Positions 41,700 through 49,515 of a DNA stretch of 64,000 bases are shown piece by piece (positions within the stretch are counted from its first letter, which is position 1; each line of letters begins with the position of its first letter). This DNA comes from JBBDYH01 sp040901795 (GTDB lineage: Bacteria; Planctomycetota; Planctomycetia; Pirellulales; JALHPA01). The position numbers and the translations under genes are program-made. Location: assembly GCA_040901795.1 (NCBI GenBank), contig JBBDYH010000127.1, positions 20,830 to 84,829 of the forward strand, read 5' to 3'. Under the pieces are notes generated by a model. The model was not told the DNA's origin. It saw nothing but the letters and a program-made list of their open reading frames with translations, and made no database searches.

Positions 41700-43976
41700 A
41701 TGAATGCGACCATCAAGCTAACCGCGCTTCTCTCATTGGTGTGGTTGGGCGGATGCCTTCGCACGAATGACGCCTTCGCCGAACTTACCGTTGATCAGGT
41801 TGAGATCGCTCCGCCCGCAAAAAAGTCACGCGTTCCCGCTGTCACAGCTCAAGATGGGATTCCGGCGCCGCAAGCAATTTCGGCCGTGGACATCAGTGCG
41901 GACGGCAAGTTGATCACCGTCGGTACGATGGCGTTCAGCCACGACTCGAACGTATGGCAGTTCGGGCCCGACGGCACGGTGCTCGCGAAGCGCCATTTCC
42001 CACCGTGGGCGCCGTTGCAAGTCGCCACACTGCCTGGGGCGAAGGCGATGGCCGTGGGGTTGGCTTATTCACGTGTCACTAGCCCCGATCCGACAGTGTG
42101 GTTCGGTCGAACTGACGACCTTCTCGGCGAGCAACTCAAGGATGAACTCAGCCAGTCCGACTCGCGCGACGGACAACTTGCACGCCTGCGTCCCGGTTCA
42201 GGCGACTGGCGCAGCGGATGGTTCGCCAGTCATCTGGGTGAACTGTTCGTGCGCGGTCCAGATTGGGTATTCAAGCCACCCGTGTCATATCTCGACGCCG
42301 CGGGTCATCGGCAAGTGTTGCGAAGCGAAGACAACAACCTGTTGCCCACGAGCCGCGCAATGCGCATGGCGGCAAGCGCCGACGGGCGACGGCTGGCATT
42401 TGGCTGGCTCGGCTTCAGGAAAAACGTGCCAGGCCTCCCAACACATCCTCATGCCGTGAGTCTCTGGCAAATCAACCCCAGCCACAACCTTTGGTCGGCG
42501 CTGCCCACGTCTGGCACGCCCCCCGCGCTGCCCGACCCAGCAGCCGATTTTCCATATCTGTCGAAGAACTTCCGTCTGTCATCCGATGCGTTGACCCCTG
42601 GACATGTCGCTGCGGCCGTGGCGCTCAACCGCGATGGCTCGCGCGTGGCGGTTGTGGAATACGGCATCTGGGGTTGGGTGCGAAACGGACCGGCGATCGG
42701 AAAATGGGATCCCCCAATTCACGTGCTGAGTTTTTTGCCATGGCAGCGTGGTCGCTTGCGCGTGTTCGACGGCGCGGGTAAGGAGTTGTTTAGCGAATTG
42801 CTGCCGGAGAAGGGAATGTTTGAAGTCGGCTTTACGAGCGACGCCGATGAAGTCTGGTGCTGTCCGACCGCCTGGTTCGCACGTGGCATGGCGGGCGCTG
42901 TGTGGCTGCCCGTGGACGCACCGGGCCGCACGCTCTATCGGGTCGCACTGAACTCACGCCGGGCGACGGCGTTCGTGTTTCCGGACTCTGTCGCGGATTG
43001 CGCGCTGTCTTCCACGTCAGCTCAAGCGTTGATCTCCTGCTGGGACGGTCGGCTTTACTTGCTCAAAAGCGCGGAATTGGCGGCACAGCATGATGTGGGC
43101 GGTCCGGCGCGGCTGGCGTGGAGCAGCGATGGCGCGTTCGCAGTGGCCGGCACTGCAGACGGTCGCTTAGTCCGCATGGAGCAAAGCGGAAGGTTGAATT
43201 GGACCAAGGACATTCCTGCAAAGGAGCCGCCGGTGTTGATGCAGGCGCCCACCGAGGTGGTAGCCGGTTTGCCGATTTTTCAGGGCGGACGCATCCCTCG
43301 CAGTGAACACGCCTATGTCGGCGACATTTGGATCGTTCAGAACGGGCGTAGAGCGGTCCTGGTTGACTCGGGCGGCACGTCCGGTTTTTCGCTCACGCAG
43401 TCACGGCTGCGCGCGTTAGGTATTGCGCAGGTCACGCACCTCCTGCAAACGCACACGCACGGCGACCATTGCGGGGGCGCTTATTTGTGGCGTGCTGCGG
43501 GCGCGCAGATCGTGGCGGCCAAATCGGCCGCCTTCACGCTCGTCTGGCTGATGCCCATGCTGACAGATTACGGCATTTATCCGCCGCGCCCCTTGGACAT
43601 GCCGCTGCCGCTTGAGCGGGTTGGTGACGAGGCGGACTTCGAAGTATCAGGACTTAAGTTCCGTGCGCTTTTCGTGCCCGGTCACAGTTTTGATTCGACG
43701 ATCTACATGACCGAATTGGGTGGCAAACGCGTCGTATTCACAGGGGATCTCGGTTTTGAGAATCAGGACATCCTGCATCGCTGCTGGGGCGACGTGGACC
43801 AAGCCCGCGCCGTCGTGCGAGTGATCCGCGACAAATTGCTCCCCTGGCGGCCGGATGTGGTCTTTACGGGCCACGGCGTGCGTACGAATGGAATGGAATT
43901 CATCACAGCGCTCGTCCGCCAGACGGAACAATCGCTGGCCCGCTCCGGTACGCCGGGCAACAGCCATTCCGATTGA
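41700..43976 (+). CDS. Lipoprotein joining a propeller-like region to a metallo-beta-lactamase fold
   Basis: 758 residues from ATG 41700. A signal peptide ends in a lipobox LVWLGGC. Residues about 60-540 hold repeated SADGK/SADGRRLAFGW/SSDGAFAVAGTADG motifs typical of WD40 or PQQ-like propellers. The C-terminal ~200 residues are a metallo-beta-lactamase-fold hydrolase with THTHGDHCGG (H585, H587, D589, H590), a VPGHSFDSTIYM block and FTGDLGF. The domain order is unusual for this fold. It could be a periplasmic sensor-hydrolase or a lactonase-like enzyme; the substrate is unknown. It lies downstream of a glycoside-hydrolase-like gene and upstream of a heme-binding gene. Confidence 0.8.
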   Translation: MNATIKLTALLSLVWLGGCLRTNDAFAELTVDQVEIAPPAKKSRVPAVTAQDGIPAPQAISAVDISADGKLITVGTMAFSHDSNVWQFGPDGTVLAKRHFPPWAPLQVATLPGAKAMAVGLAYSRVTSPDPTVWFGRTDDLLGEQLKDELSQSDSRDGQLARLRPGSGDWRSGWFASHLGELFVRGPDWVFKPPVSYLDAAGHRQVLRSEDNNLLPTSRAMRMAASADGRRLAFGWLGFRKNVPGLPTHPHAVSLWQINPSHNLWSALPTSGTPPALPDPAADFPYLSKNFRLSSDALTPGHVAAAVALNRDGSRVAVVEYGIWGWVRNGPAIGKWDPPIHVLSFLPWQRGRLRVFDGAGKELFSELLPEKGMFEVGFTSDADEVWCCPTAWFARGMAGAVWLPVDAPGRTLYRVALNSRRATAFVFPDSVADCALSSTSAQALISCWDGRLYLLKSAELAAQHDVGGPARLAWSSDGAFAVAGTADGRLVRMEQSGRLNWTKDIPAKEPPVLMQAPTEVVAGLPIFQGGRIPRSEHAYVGDIWIVQNGRRAVLVDSGGTSGFSLTQSRLRALGIAQVTHLLQTHTHGDHCGGAYLWRAAGAQIVAAKSAAFTLVWLMPMLTDYGIYPPRPLDMPLPLERVGDEADFEVSGLKFRALFVPGHSFDSTIYMTELGGKRVVFTGDLGFENQDILHRCWGDVDQARAVVRVIRDKLLPWRPDVVFTGHGVRTNGMEFITALVRQTEQSLARSGTPGNSHSD

Positions 43977-44007
43977 AACCACCCAGTTGTGTGATGAAGT
44001 CGATTTC

Positions 44008-44069
44008 GTAGGTACGACGGCCTTCCAAGGCCGTCGAGTGGAACCGTCGGCCTTGGAAGGCCGACCTAC
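44008..44069. repeat. REPIN-like element with CGGCCTT hairpins
   Basis: GTAGG, then CGACGGCCTT CC AAGGCCGTCG and GTCGGCCTT GG AAGGCCGAC, ending CTAC. Both hairpins are perfect and in inverted orientation, with a GTAG foot on each end. It sits 12 bases before the start codon of the heme-binding gene. Confidence 0.88.
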
Positions 44070-44081
44070 AAGGGAGTCCGC

Positions 44082-46925
44082 ATGCGCGTCGCAGCTTTCC
44101 TTGTCCTCGCGCTCATCCCGCTCGCAGGCCGAGCCCAGGATGCGGACGTGCTCAAACGGGCCCTTCCGCGTCTTCCTCCCACAGCCGCTGCGGATGGCGT
44201 CAAGACGTTCCGCCTTGCGAAGGGCTTCCGCATCGAGCTGGTCGCCTCGGAGCCGCACGTGGTCAGTCCCGTGGATCTGGCCTTCGACGAGGACGGCCGC
44301 TTATGGGTCGTCGAGATGATCGACTACCCCTACGACGAGCGCGAGGGCCTGCCGCCGGAGGGTCGCATCCGAGTGCTCGAGGATGACGACGGCGATGGCC
44401 GCTTCGAGCGGAGCTTCATCTTTGCGGAACAGCTCCGTTGGCCAACCGGCCTTTGCCTTTGGGACGGTGGAGTCTTCGTCGCTTCGGCGCCGGATATTCT
44501 CTATCTCAAGGATACTGACGGCGACCACAAGGCCGACCGCAAGGAGATCGTCTTCACAGGCTTCCGTCGGAACAATGTTCAGGCGCTCGTGAGCAACCTT
44601 CGCTGGGGACTCGACAACTGGTTCACTGGGTCGTCCGGACAGGACGGCGGTCAGGTCTGGTCCCTCCGCAAGCCCGACCAGGCGGCAGTCTCGGTAGAGG
44701 GTCGCCATTTCCGTTTCCGCCCGACCGGCGAGATCGAAGCCCTCTCGGGAGACGGCCGCTACAGCAACACATCCGATGACTTCGGCCGCCGCTTCTGCAG
44801 TGCGACTTCTTCGCCCGTGCGTCATGTGGTGTTGGAAGACCGGTACCTGCGCCGCAATCCGCATCTGCCCGTAAGTGCGGTGGTCCATGCCGCCGCCGCT
44901 GAAGGTTCCGCGGGCCCTGTCTATCCGGCCAGCGCTCCGGAGCCTTGGCGCGTGCTGGGCACGGCGTACTTCATGTCGGGACGCGCCGAAAGCGTCATCG
45001 GCTCGATCGAGCGCGGCGGCGCAGTGACCGGCTATTTCACCGGCGCCACGGGTCCCTTGATCTACCGGGGGACGGCGCTGGGCGAGGGCTGTTACGGCCA
45101 GTATTTCATCGGCGAGTGCGGGATGAACCTCGTCCACCGCCGGACGCTCGTGCCGGTGGGCAGCACTTTTCGGGCCGACCGCGTGGAAGAGGAGTCGGAG
45201 TTTTTGACCTCCACGGACAACTGGTTCCGTCCTGTCAGCCTCGCCAACGGACCTGACGGCGCGCTTTATATCGTTGACATGTACCGTGAGACCATCGAGC
45301 ACCCGTGGTCCATTCCGCCGGCACTTAAGTCACACCTCGATCTGCGCAGCGGGCGAGATCGCGGCCGGATCTGGCGCGTGACTGCCGAGGGCGCGCCGCA
45401 GTATCAGAGGCCGCGCTTGGGTAGAGCCAACACTGCGGAACTGGTCGCGGCGCTAGAGCGCCCGGATGCCTGGTGGCGAGAGACGGCGGCGCGGCTGCTC
45501 TACGAGCGTCAGGATAAGTCCGCGGTCGGGCGTCTGGAACGACTTGTTGCCGACGCGAAGCAACCCACCACGCGCGCCGCGGCTCTCTGGGCTCTGCAGG
45601 GCCTAGGGGCTCTTCGCCCGGAAGTGGCGGAGGCGGCGCTTGAGGACACTTCGTCGGGCGTTCGCGAGCAAGCGGTCTGCCTGGCGCGCATCGAGACGCT
45701 TCTCGACTTTGACGACTCGGACGCACGCGTCCGGATGGAATTGGCCTTCCGGATGGGAGAGACCGGCGATCCACGCGCGACCGACGTCCTGGCGCGACTG
45801 GCCAAAGGGGCGGACGTATGGCTCCGAACCGCGATCGTCAGTTCATCGCGGACGCGAGCCGTAGACCTCTTGCGCCGTCTGGCGGACGATGAGATTGCTT
45901 CTCTGATCGCCATCACTATCGGTGCGCGAAACGACGAGCGCGAGATCGCGAACATATCGGAGTTGGCTCGCGACTCGTCGACGATCTTGAGCGGGCTGGG
46001 CAACGGGCTGAAGCGGGCGAACCAATCGCTAGCGAGCGTCCCGGCGCTCGCCCCGGTTCTCGATGACGCGGAGCGCGCGGCCCTGGACGATTCGAAGCCG
46101 GTCGCTCGCCGAATCGAGGCCGTGCGCGTGCTTTCGTACGGCTCGTTCGAGGCGGCCAAGAGGCGCCTGCCGCGGCTCTTCGATGCGCGCGTGCCCGCTC
46201 CGGTCCGGCTCGCCGCTTTCCGTTCGCTGGTCACGTTCCCCGATCGAGAAGTGGGAGCGCTCCTGCTGGAACACTGGCCGACGCTCGACGCCGAGGCTCA
46301 ACGAGAGTCGCTGGCATGGTTCCGGCCCGCGGATCGGCAAGCGCTCTTACTGCAGGCGATCGAAAAGGAACGTGTCTCTCCGGCGGACATCGGCGCTGAT
46401 CTCCGCAGGGCGCTCTTGGCCAACAAGTCGTTAGCCGAGCGAGCCGAGAAGCTGCTCGGTTCCGCGGGCGCCGGCGATCGGCGCGCCGTGATCCAGACGT
46501 ACCGTCCGGCGCTCGGGAAAAAAGGCAACGTCGCCGCCGGCCGAGAGGTCTATCGAAAGAACTGCCTCAACTGCCACCGGATCGGCGACGAAGGGCACGA
46601 CGTCGGTCCGAATCTGGCTTCGATTCGGACGAAGTCGCCCGAGGAGATTATGGACCAGATCCTGGACCCGAACCGCCTGGTGGAACCGCAGTACTTCGCG
46701 TACCAAATTCTCACTACTGACGGCCGAACCTTCGATGGCGTCCTCGACTCGGCCAGCGAGACGACCGTTACGCTCCGCGGCGCCGAGGGCGCGACGGAGA
46801 CCGTGCTGCGGGCGAACATCGAAAGGATCTTCTGCTCGGGCGTCTCGCTCATGCCCGAGGGGCTGGAGAAGACGATTGATAAAAAGCAGATGGCCGACCT
46901 CATTGCTTTCTTGCGGAGTCCGTAA
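44082..46925 (+). CDS. PVC-type heme-binding CxxCH protein (membrane-bound dehydrogenase-like)
   Basis: 947 residues with a signal peptide (MRVAAFLVLALIPLAGRAQ). A propeller-like N-terminal half follows (KGFRIELVASEPHVVSPVDL; VEMIDYPYDEREGLPPEGRI; TGLCLWDGGVFVASAPDIL), typical of the planctomycete membrane-bound dehydrogenase domain, then HEAT-type repeats (about residues 450-800) and a C-terminal PVC heme-binding segment with CLNCHRIGDEG (C828, C831, H832) and VEPQYFAYQILTTDGR. Presumed to be a periplasmic heme protein that may oxidise a sugar or alcohol; this is family inference. The next gene begins directly after the stop, so the two are co-transcribed. Confidence 0.88.
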   Translation: MRVAAFLVLALIPLAGRAQDADVLKRALPRLPPTAAADGVKTFRLAKGFRIELVASEPHVVSPVDLAFDEDGRLWVVEMIDYPYDEREGLPPEGRIRVLEDDDGDGRFERSFIFAEQLRWPTGLCLWDGGVFVASAPDILYLKDTDGDHKADRKEIVFTGFRRNNVQALVSNLRWGLDNWFTGSSGQDGGQVWSLRKPDQAAVSVEGRHFRFRPTGEIEALSGDGRYSNTSDDFGRRFCSATSSPVRHVVLEDRYLRRNPHLPVSAVVHAAAAEGSAGPVYPASAPEPWRVLGTAYFMSGRAESVIGSIERGGAVTGYFTGATGPLIYRGTALGEGCYGQYFIGECGMNLVHRRTLVPVGSTFRADRVEEESEFLTSTDNWFRPVSLANGPDGALYIVDMYRETIEHPWSIPPALKSHLDLRSGRDRGRIWRVTAEGAPQYQRPRLGRANTAELVAALERPDAWWRETAARLLYERQDKSAVGRLERLVADAKQPTTRAAALWALQGLGALRPEVAEAALEDTSSGVREQAVCLARIETLLDFDDSDARVRMELAFRMGETGDPRATDVLARLAKGADVWLRTAIVSSSRTRAVDLLRRLADDEIASLIAITIGARNDEREIANISELARDSSTILSGLGNGLKRANQSLASVPALAPVLDDAERAALDDSKPVARRIEAVRVLSYGSFEAAKRRLPRLFDARVPAPVRLAAFRSLVTFPDREVGALLLEHWPTLDAEAQRESLAWFRPADRQALLLQAIEKERVSPADIGADLRRALLANKSLAERAEKLLGSAGAGDRRAVIQTYRPALGKKGNVAAGREVYRKNCLNCHRIGDEGHDVGPNLASIRTKSPEEIMDQILDPNRLVEPQYFAYQILTTDGRTFDGVLDSASETTVTLRGAEGATETVLRANIERIFCSGVSLMPEGLEKTIDKKQMADLIAFLRSP

Positions 46926-48302
46926 ATGCGACGCTTCACCGGGTTGAGTCTTTTGTTCGTCCTGGCCGCTGGCGCCTCTGCCGCGGCGCAGGAAGACTTC
47001 AGATACCGTGCGGGAACGGCGAAGGTGAAGATCACGCCGGAGGAGCCCGGCTATCTGCTCGCCTATGATCAGCATCAGAAGGCCGAAGGCGTGGAGTCCG
47101 AGCTCTGGACACGAGCGCTTGCTCTGGAGGACGCGGACGGCCAAATAGTTGTCCTCGTGAGCGCAGACATTCTCGGCTTCAATCCGTCGCTGGCGCGAGC
47201 GATTCGTCAGGACGCACAGAAGCGGTTCGGCCTGAAGGACGGGCAACTTCTTCTGGCGGCCAGCCACACGCACAATGGTCCAGTACTTCCGGAAAATCCG
47301 TCGCTGGAGATCTACCACAACTTCACTGACGAAGAAGCCAAGGTCATACACGCCTACGCGGAAGTCTTGCGCGCGCACGTTCTGGATGCGGTTGGCAAGG
47401 CACTCGGTGAGTTGCGGCCTGCGCGCCTGTCCTGGGGCCGCGGCCAGGCTACATTCGGAGCCAATCGTCGCAGGAGTCTGAACCCGAACGGTCCGACCGA
47501 TCCCGACGTCCCCATCCTCTCGGTCGATTCGCCCGACGGCCGTCCTATCGCCGTCGTCTTCAGCTATGCCTGCCACCTCACAACTGTCATGGCCAGTCAC
47601 TTCGTGAAGTATTCGGCCGACTATGCCGGGGTGGCGGCCGAAGAGTTGGAGCGGAAGCGCCCAGGCGGGACGGCGCTGTTCATCGCCGGCTGCGGCGGCG
47701 ATATCAACCCCGATCCTATGGGCAAAATCGAGTACGTCCGCCTGCACGGTCGCACCTTGGCTGAGGAAGTCGAGCGCGTTCTGGCTCGTCGCGAAGGCCT
47801 GCGCCCTCTACGCGGCCCGCTAAGCGCGTCGTTCCGCGAAATCGAGCTTCCTCTCGACAAGCCCCCGCCACGCGAACTGCTGGAGAGGTTGCGCGATCAC
47901 AAGTCCGCGGAGCAGCGTCGCCATGCCCAGGCCATGCTCCGCGCAATCGAGAAAGGCGATTTACCATCCGCCGTGCCCTACCCAATCCTGGTCTGGCGGT
48001 TCGGATCGGATCTCACGCTCGTGGGGCTTTCGGGCGAAGTCTGCGTCGATTACGCGTTGCGCCTCAAGCGTGAGCTCGGCTCGGAGCGAACCTGGATCGC
48101 CGGCTATGCCAACCAGGTCCCCTGCTACATCCCCTCCGACCGCGTGCTTGCCGAAGGCGGCTACGAGGCGGGCTGGGGCGCGAGCCTGGGCCGCGCCGTG
48201 GCCTCCGGTTCGATGTCGCGTTACGGCTGGCCCGTCCCTTTTGCGCCGGGACTCGAAGACCGCATCGTCAAGGCGACTCGGGAACTTGCCCAAGCTCGAT
48301 AA
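46926..48302 (+). CDS. Secreted neutral/alkaline ceramidase-like hydrolase
   Basis: 458 residues, ATG immediately after the previous stop. Signal peptide MRRFTGLSLLFVLAAGASAA. The N-terminal domain matches the neutral/alkaline non-lysosomal ceramidase family: RAGTAKVKITPEEPGYLLAY, LVSADILGFNPSLARAI, LLAASHTHNGPVLPENP (His cluster for zinc), VVFSYACHLTTVM and FIAGCGGDINPDPMG. Planctomycete members of this length are usually unassigned amidase-like proteins, so a true ceramide substrate is not implied. Coupled to the heme protein upstream. Confidence 0.85.
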   Translation: MRRFTGLSLLFVLAAGASAAAQEDFRYRAGTAKVKITPEEPGYLLAYDQHQKAEGVESELWTRALALEDADGQIVVLVSADILGFNPSLARAIRQDAQKRFGLKDGQLLLAASHTHNGPVLPENPSLEIYHNFTDEEAKVIHAYAEVLRAHVLDAVGKALGELRPARLSWGRGQATFGANRRRSLNPNGPTDPDVPILSVDSPDGRPIAVVFSYACHLTTVMASHFVKYSADYAGVAAEELERKRPGGTALFIAGCGGDINPDPMGKIEYVRLHGRTLAEEVERVLARREGLRPLRGPLSASFREIELPLDKPPPRELLERLRDHKSAEQRRHAQAMLRAIEKGDLPSAVPYPILVWRFGSDLTLVGLSGEVCVDYALRLKRELGSERTWIAGYANQVPCYIPSDRVLAEGGYEAGWGASLGRAVASGSMSRYGWPVPFAPGLEDRIVKATRELAQAR

Positions 48303-48304
48303 CC

Positions 48305-48418
48305 GCACAGCGATTTCGCCCATCCCACGGTTGGCTGTACATGAAACAGCCCTTCGTCGCCTGCATGGAAGGCGCGGTCAGCTCGGGTAAGCGCGCCGCC
48401 GAGGCGATTCTTTCATGA
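48305..48418 (+). pseudogene. C-terminal remnant of a probable FAD-dependent oxidoreductase
   Basis: The forward frame ending in TGA at 48418 reads HGWLYMKQPFVACMEGAVSS followed by GKRAAEAILS. A terminal EGAVxSGxxAAEAIL segment is the usual final helix of flavin-dependent amine-oxidase and protoporphyrinogen-oxidase-like proteins. No FAD-binding body or start codon precedes it; the upstream gene is a ceramidase. I therefore see a truncated gene tail, or a rearrangement breakpoint. Parent family inferred from a short motif only. Confidence 0.45.
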
Positions 48419-48419
48419 C

Positions 48420-48872
48420 TCATCGATGAGACAACCGGTCGACGGCAAGCCCCGTAGTCGCGCCCCAGATCACGTGCGCAGCGACCAGCGACACGTTTCG
48501 CCGCCTAGACTGCCGAGTGGCTGGCGGAAGAATGCCCGCGGCCGGTAGCCAGCCCAAGTAGCTGGCTGCCCAAATCCCCAGCCCGTAGGCTGCGCCTTTG
48601 AGAGCGGCCGGCGCCCGCACACGTTCGGCAACCAATCCGTAAATCGCGCCGGTTGTTGCACCATAGCCAAAGTGCGCCAGCCAACTGGCGACCTTCTTCT
48701 TTCGTTCGCCGACGCCTTCAAGTTCCGCACGCTTCGCAAGGTTCTCGGTGATTTGCTCCGGCGGCAACGGCTCTTGCGATGGCATTAAAACGCGCTCGAC
48801 CGCCGCCATGACGATGGTCATTGGCGCGGTTGCGGCGAAGCCGGCGAAGCCGCCACGGGTAAGGTTATGCAT
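48420..48872 (-). CDS. Small membrane protein (YagU/DUF1440-like)
   Basis: 150 residues from ATG at 48872 (MHNLTRGGFAGFAATAPMTI). The frame extends 47 codons further upstream, but those residues lack hydrophobic or conserved features. About four membrane segments are visible, with RGGFAGFAATAPMTIVMAAV, then a polar loop with PLPPEQITENLAKRAEL, then HFGYGATTGAIYGLVAE and AAYGLGIWAASYLGWLPAAG. This resembles the YagU/DUF1440 group of integral membrane proteins, but the match is by eye. Function unknown. Confidence 0.6.
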   Translation of the reverse strand: MHNLTRGGFAGFAATAPMTIVMAAVERVLMPSQEPLPPEQITENLAKRAELEGVGERKKKVASWLAHFGYGATTGAIYGLVAERVRAPAALKGAAYGLGIWAASYLGWLPAAGILPPATRQSRRRNVSLVAAHVIWGATTGLAVDRLSHR

Positions 48873-49108
48873 CACTTGGCTTTCCAAAACGAGCGAGCAG
48901 GGCACCCGACACATTGCCCAATGGGCGGCTGCAAAACGCGTACCGCGTGCCGCGGGCGATCCTACGTAATGGATTGACGGCCCCTGGGTGGACTTCGAAT
49001 TTGCGAAGATCATGAGCCTGCCTTGCTATAAGCCGGAGGTAGGTAGGGAGCTCACCACCGCAACGCTTGAGCTCTTGCGAAAGATAAACTGATGTCCCGG
49101 CTAGAGTC

Positions 49109-49324
49109 TCAGACGCCGATCGACACTTGCCCCGCCTCGCTTGTAGGTTCGGGCATCGACTCGCCGCGATTTCGCAATCCTTCCAGATGGAATTCCAGCG
49201 CGTCGCGAAAGTTCGTTTCACACTCGTCGCGCGTCTTGCCAGTTGCGATACATCCTGGAACGTCAGGCGCGTATGCCGCCCAGTTGTTTTCGGCGCGTTC
49301 GAAGATGACCAAATAGTCTTTCAT
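49109..49324 (-). CDS. hicB: HicB-family antitoxin, short form
   Basis: 71 residues. It has the HicB partial RNase-H-like fold: YLVIFERAENNWAAYAPDVP, GCIATGKTRDECETNFRDAL and FHLEGLRNRGESMPEP. HicB neutralises the HicA RNase. This protein ends shortly after the core, so the C-terminal DNA-binding domain present in longer HicB forms is absent and self-repression may need another element. The start overlaps the end of hicA by four bases on the minus strand. Confidence 0.88.
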   Translation of the reverse strand: MKDYLVIFERAENNWAAYAPDVPGCIATGKTRDECETNFRDALEFHLEGLRNRGESMPEPTSEAGQVSIGV

Positions 49325-49515
49325 GGTTGCTTCTCCAGTCCCGCTTGCCTAAAGATGCTCCGCATCGTCCCGATGGGAACGTCGTCTCCTTCGTGGCCGG
49401 ACACGGTAACGATTCCCGGCTTTGTAGGATGGACGAATTGCCGATGGCTGCCTCGTGTCCGATCGAGCACCCAGCCGTCCTTGCGAAGCTCCCGAATCAA
49501 GTCACGTACTTTCAT
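49321..49515 (-). CDS. hicA: HicA-family mRNA interferase toxin
   Basis: 64 residues from ATG at 49515. The dsRBD-like HicA fold is evident: MKVRDLIRELRKDGWVLDRT, RGSHRQFVHPTKPG and VTVSGHEGDDVPIGTMRSIF. His24 in GSHRQF is the expected catalytic residue. HicA cleaves mRNA when free of HicB. Its ATG overlaps the glyA stop (ATGA), and its own stop overlaps the hicB start, so the pair appears translationally coupled to a housekeeping gene. Confidence 0.9.
   Translation of the reverse strand: MKVRDLIRELRKDGWVLDRTRGSHRQFVHPTKPGIVTVSGHEGDDVPIGTMRSIFRQAGLEKQP

Noticed and set aside
46431..47747. 438-codon minus-strand frame across the heme protein and ceramidase-like genes
   Set aside because: It overlaps two strongly supported secreted proteins in the opposite direction. 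Antisense coding shadow.
48940..49090. tRNA-like stretch and open minus-strand frame between the YagU-like gene and hicB
   Set aside because: No cloverleaf with acceptor, anticodon and T arms could be built, and the frame has no recognisable protein motif; treated as non-coding.
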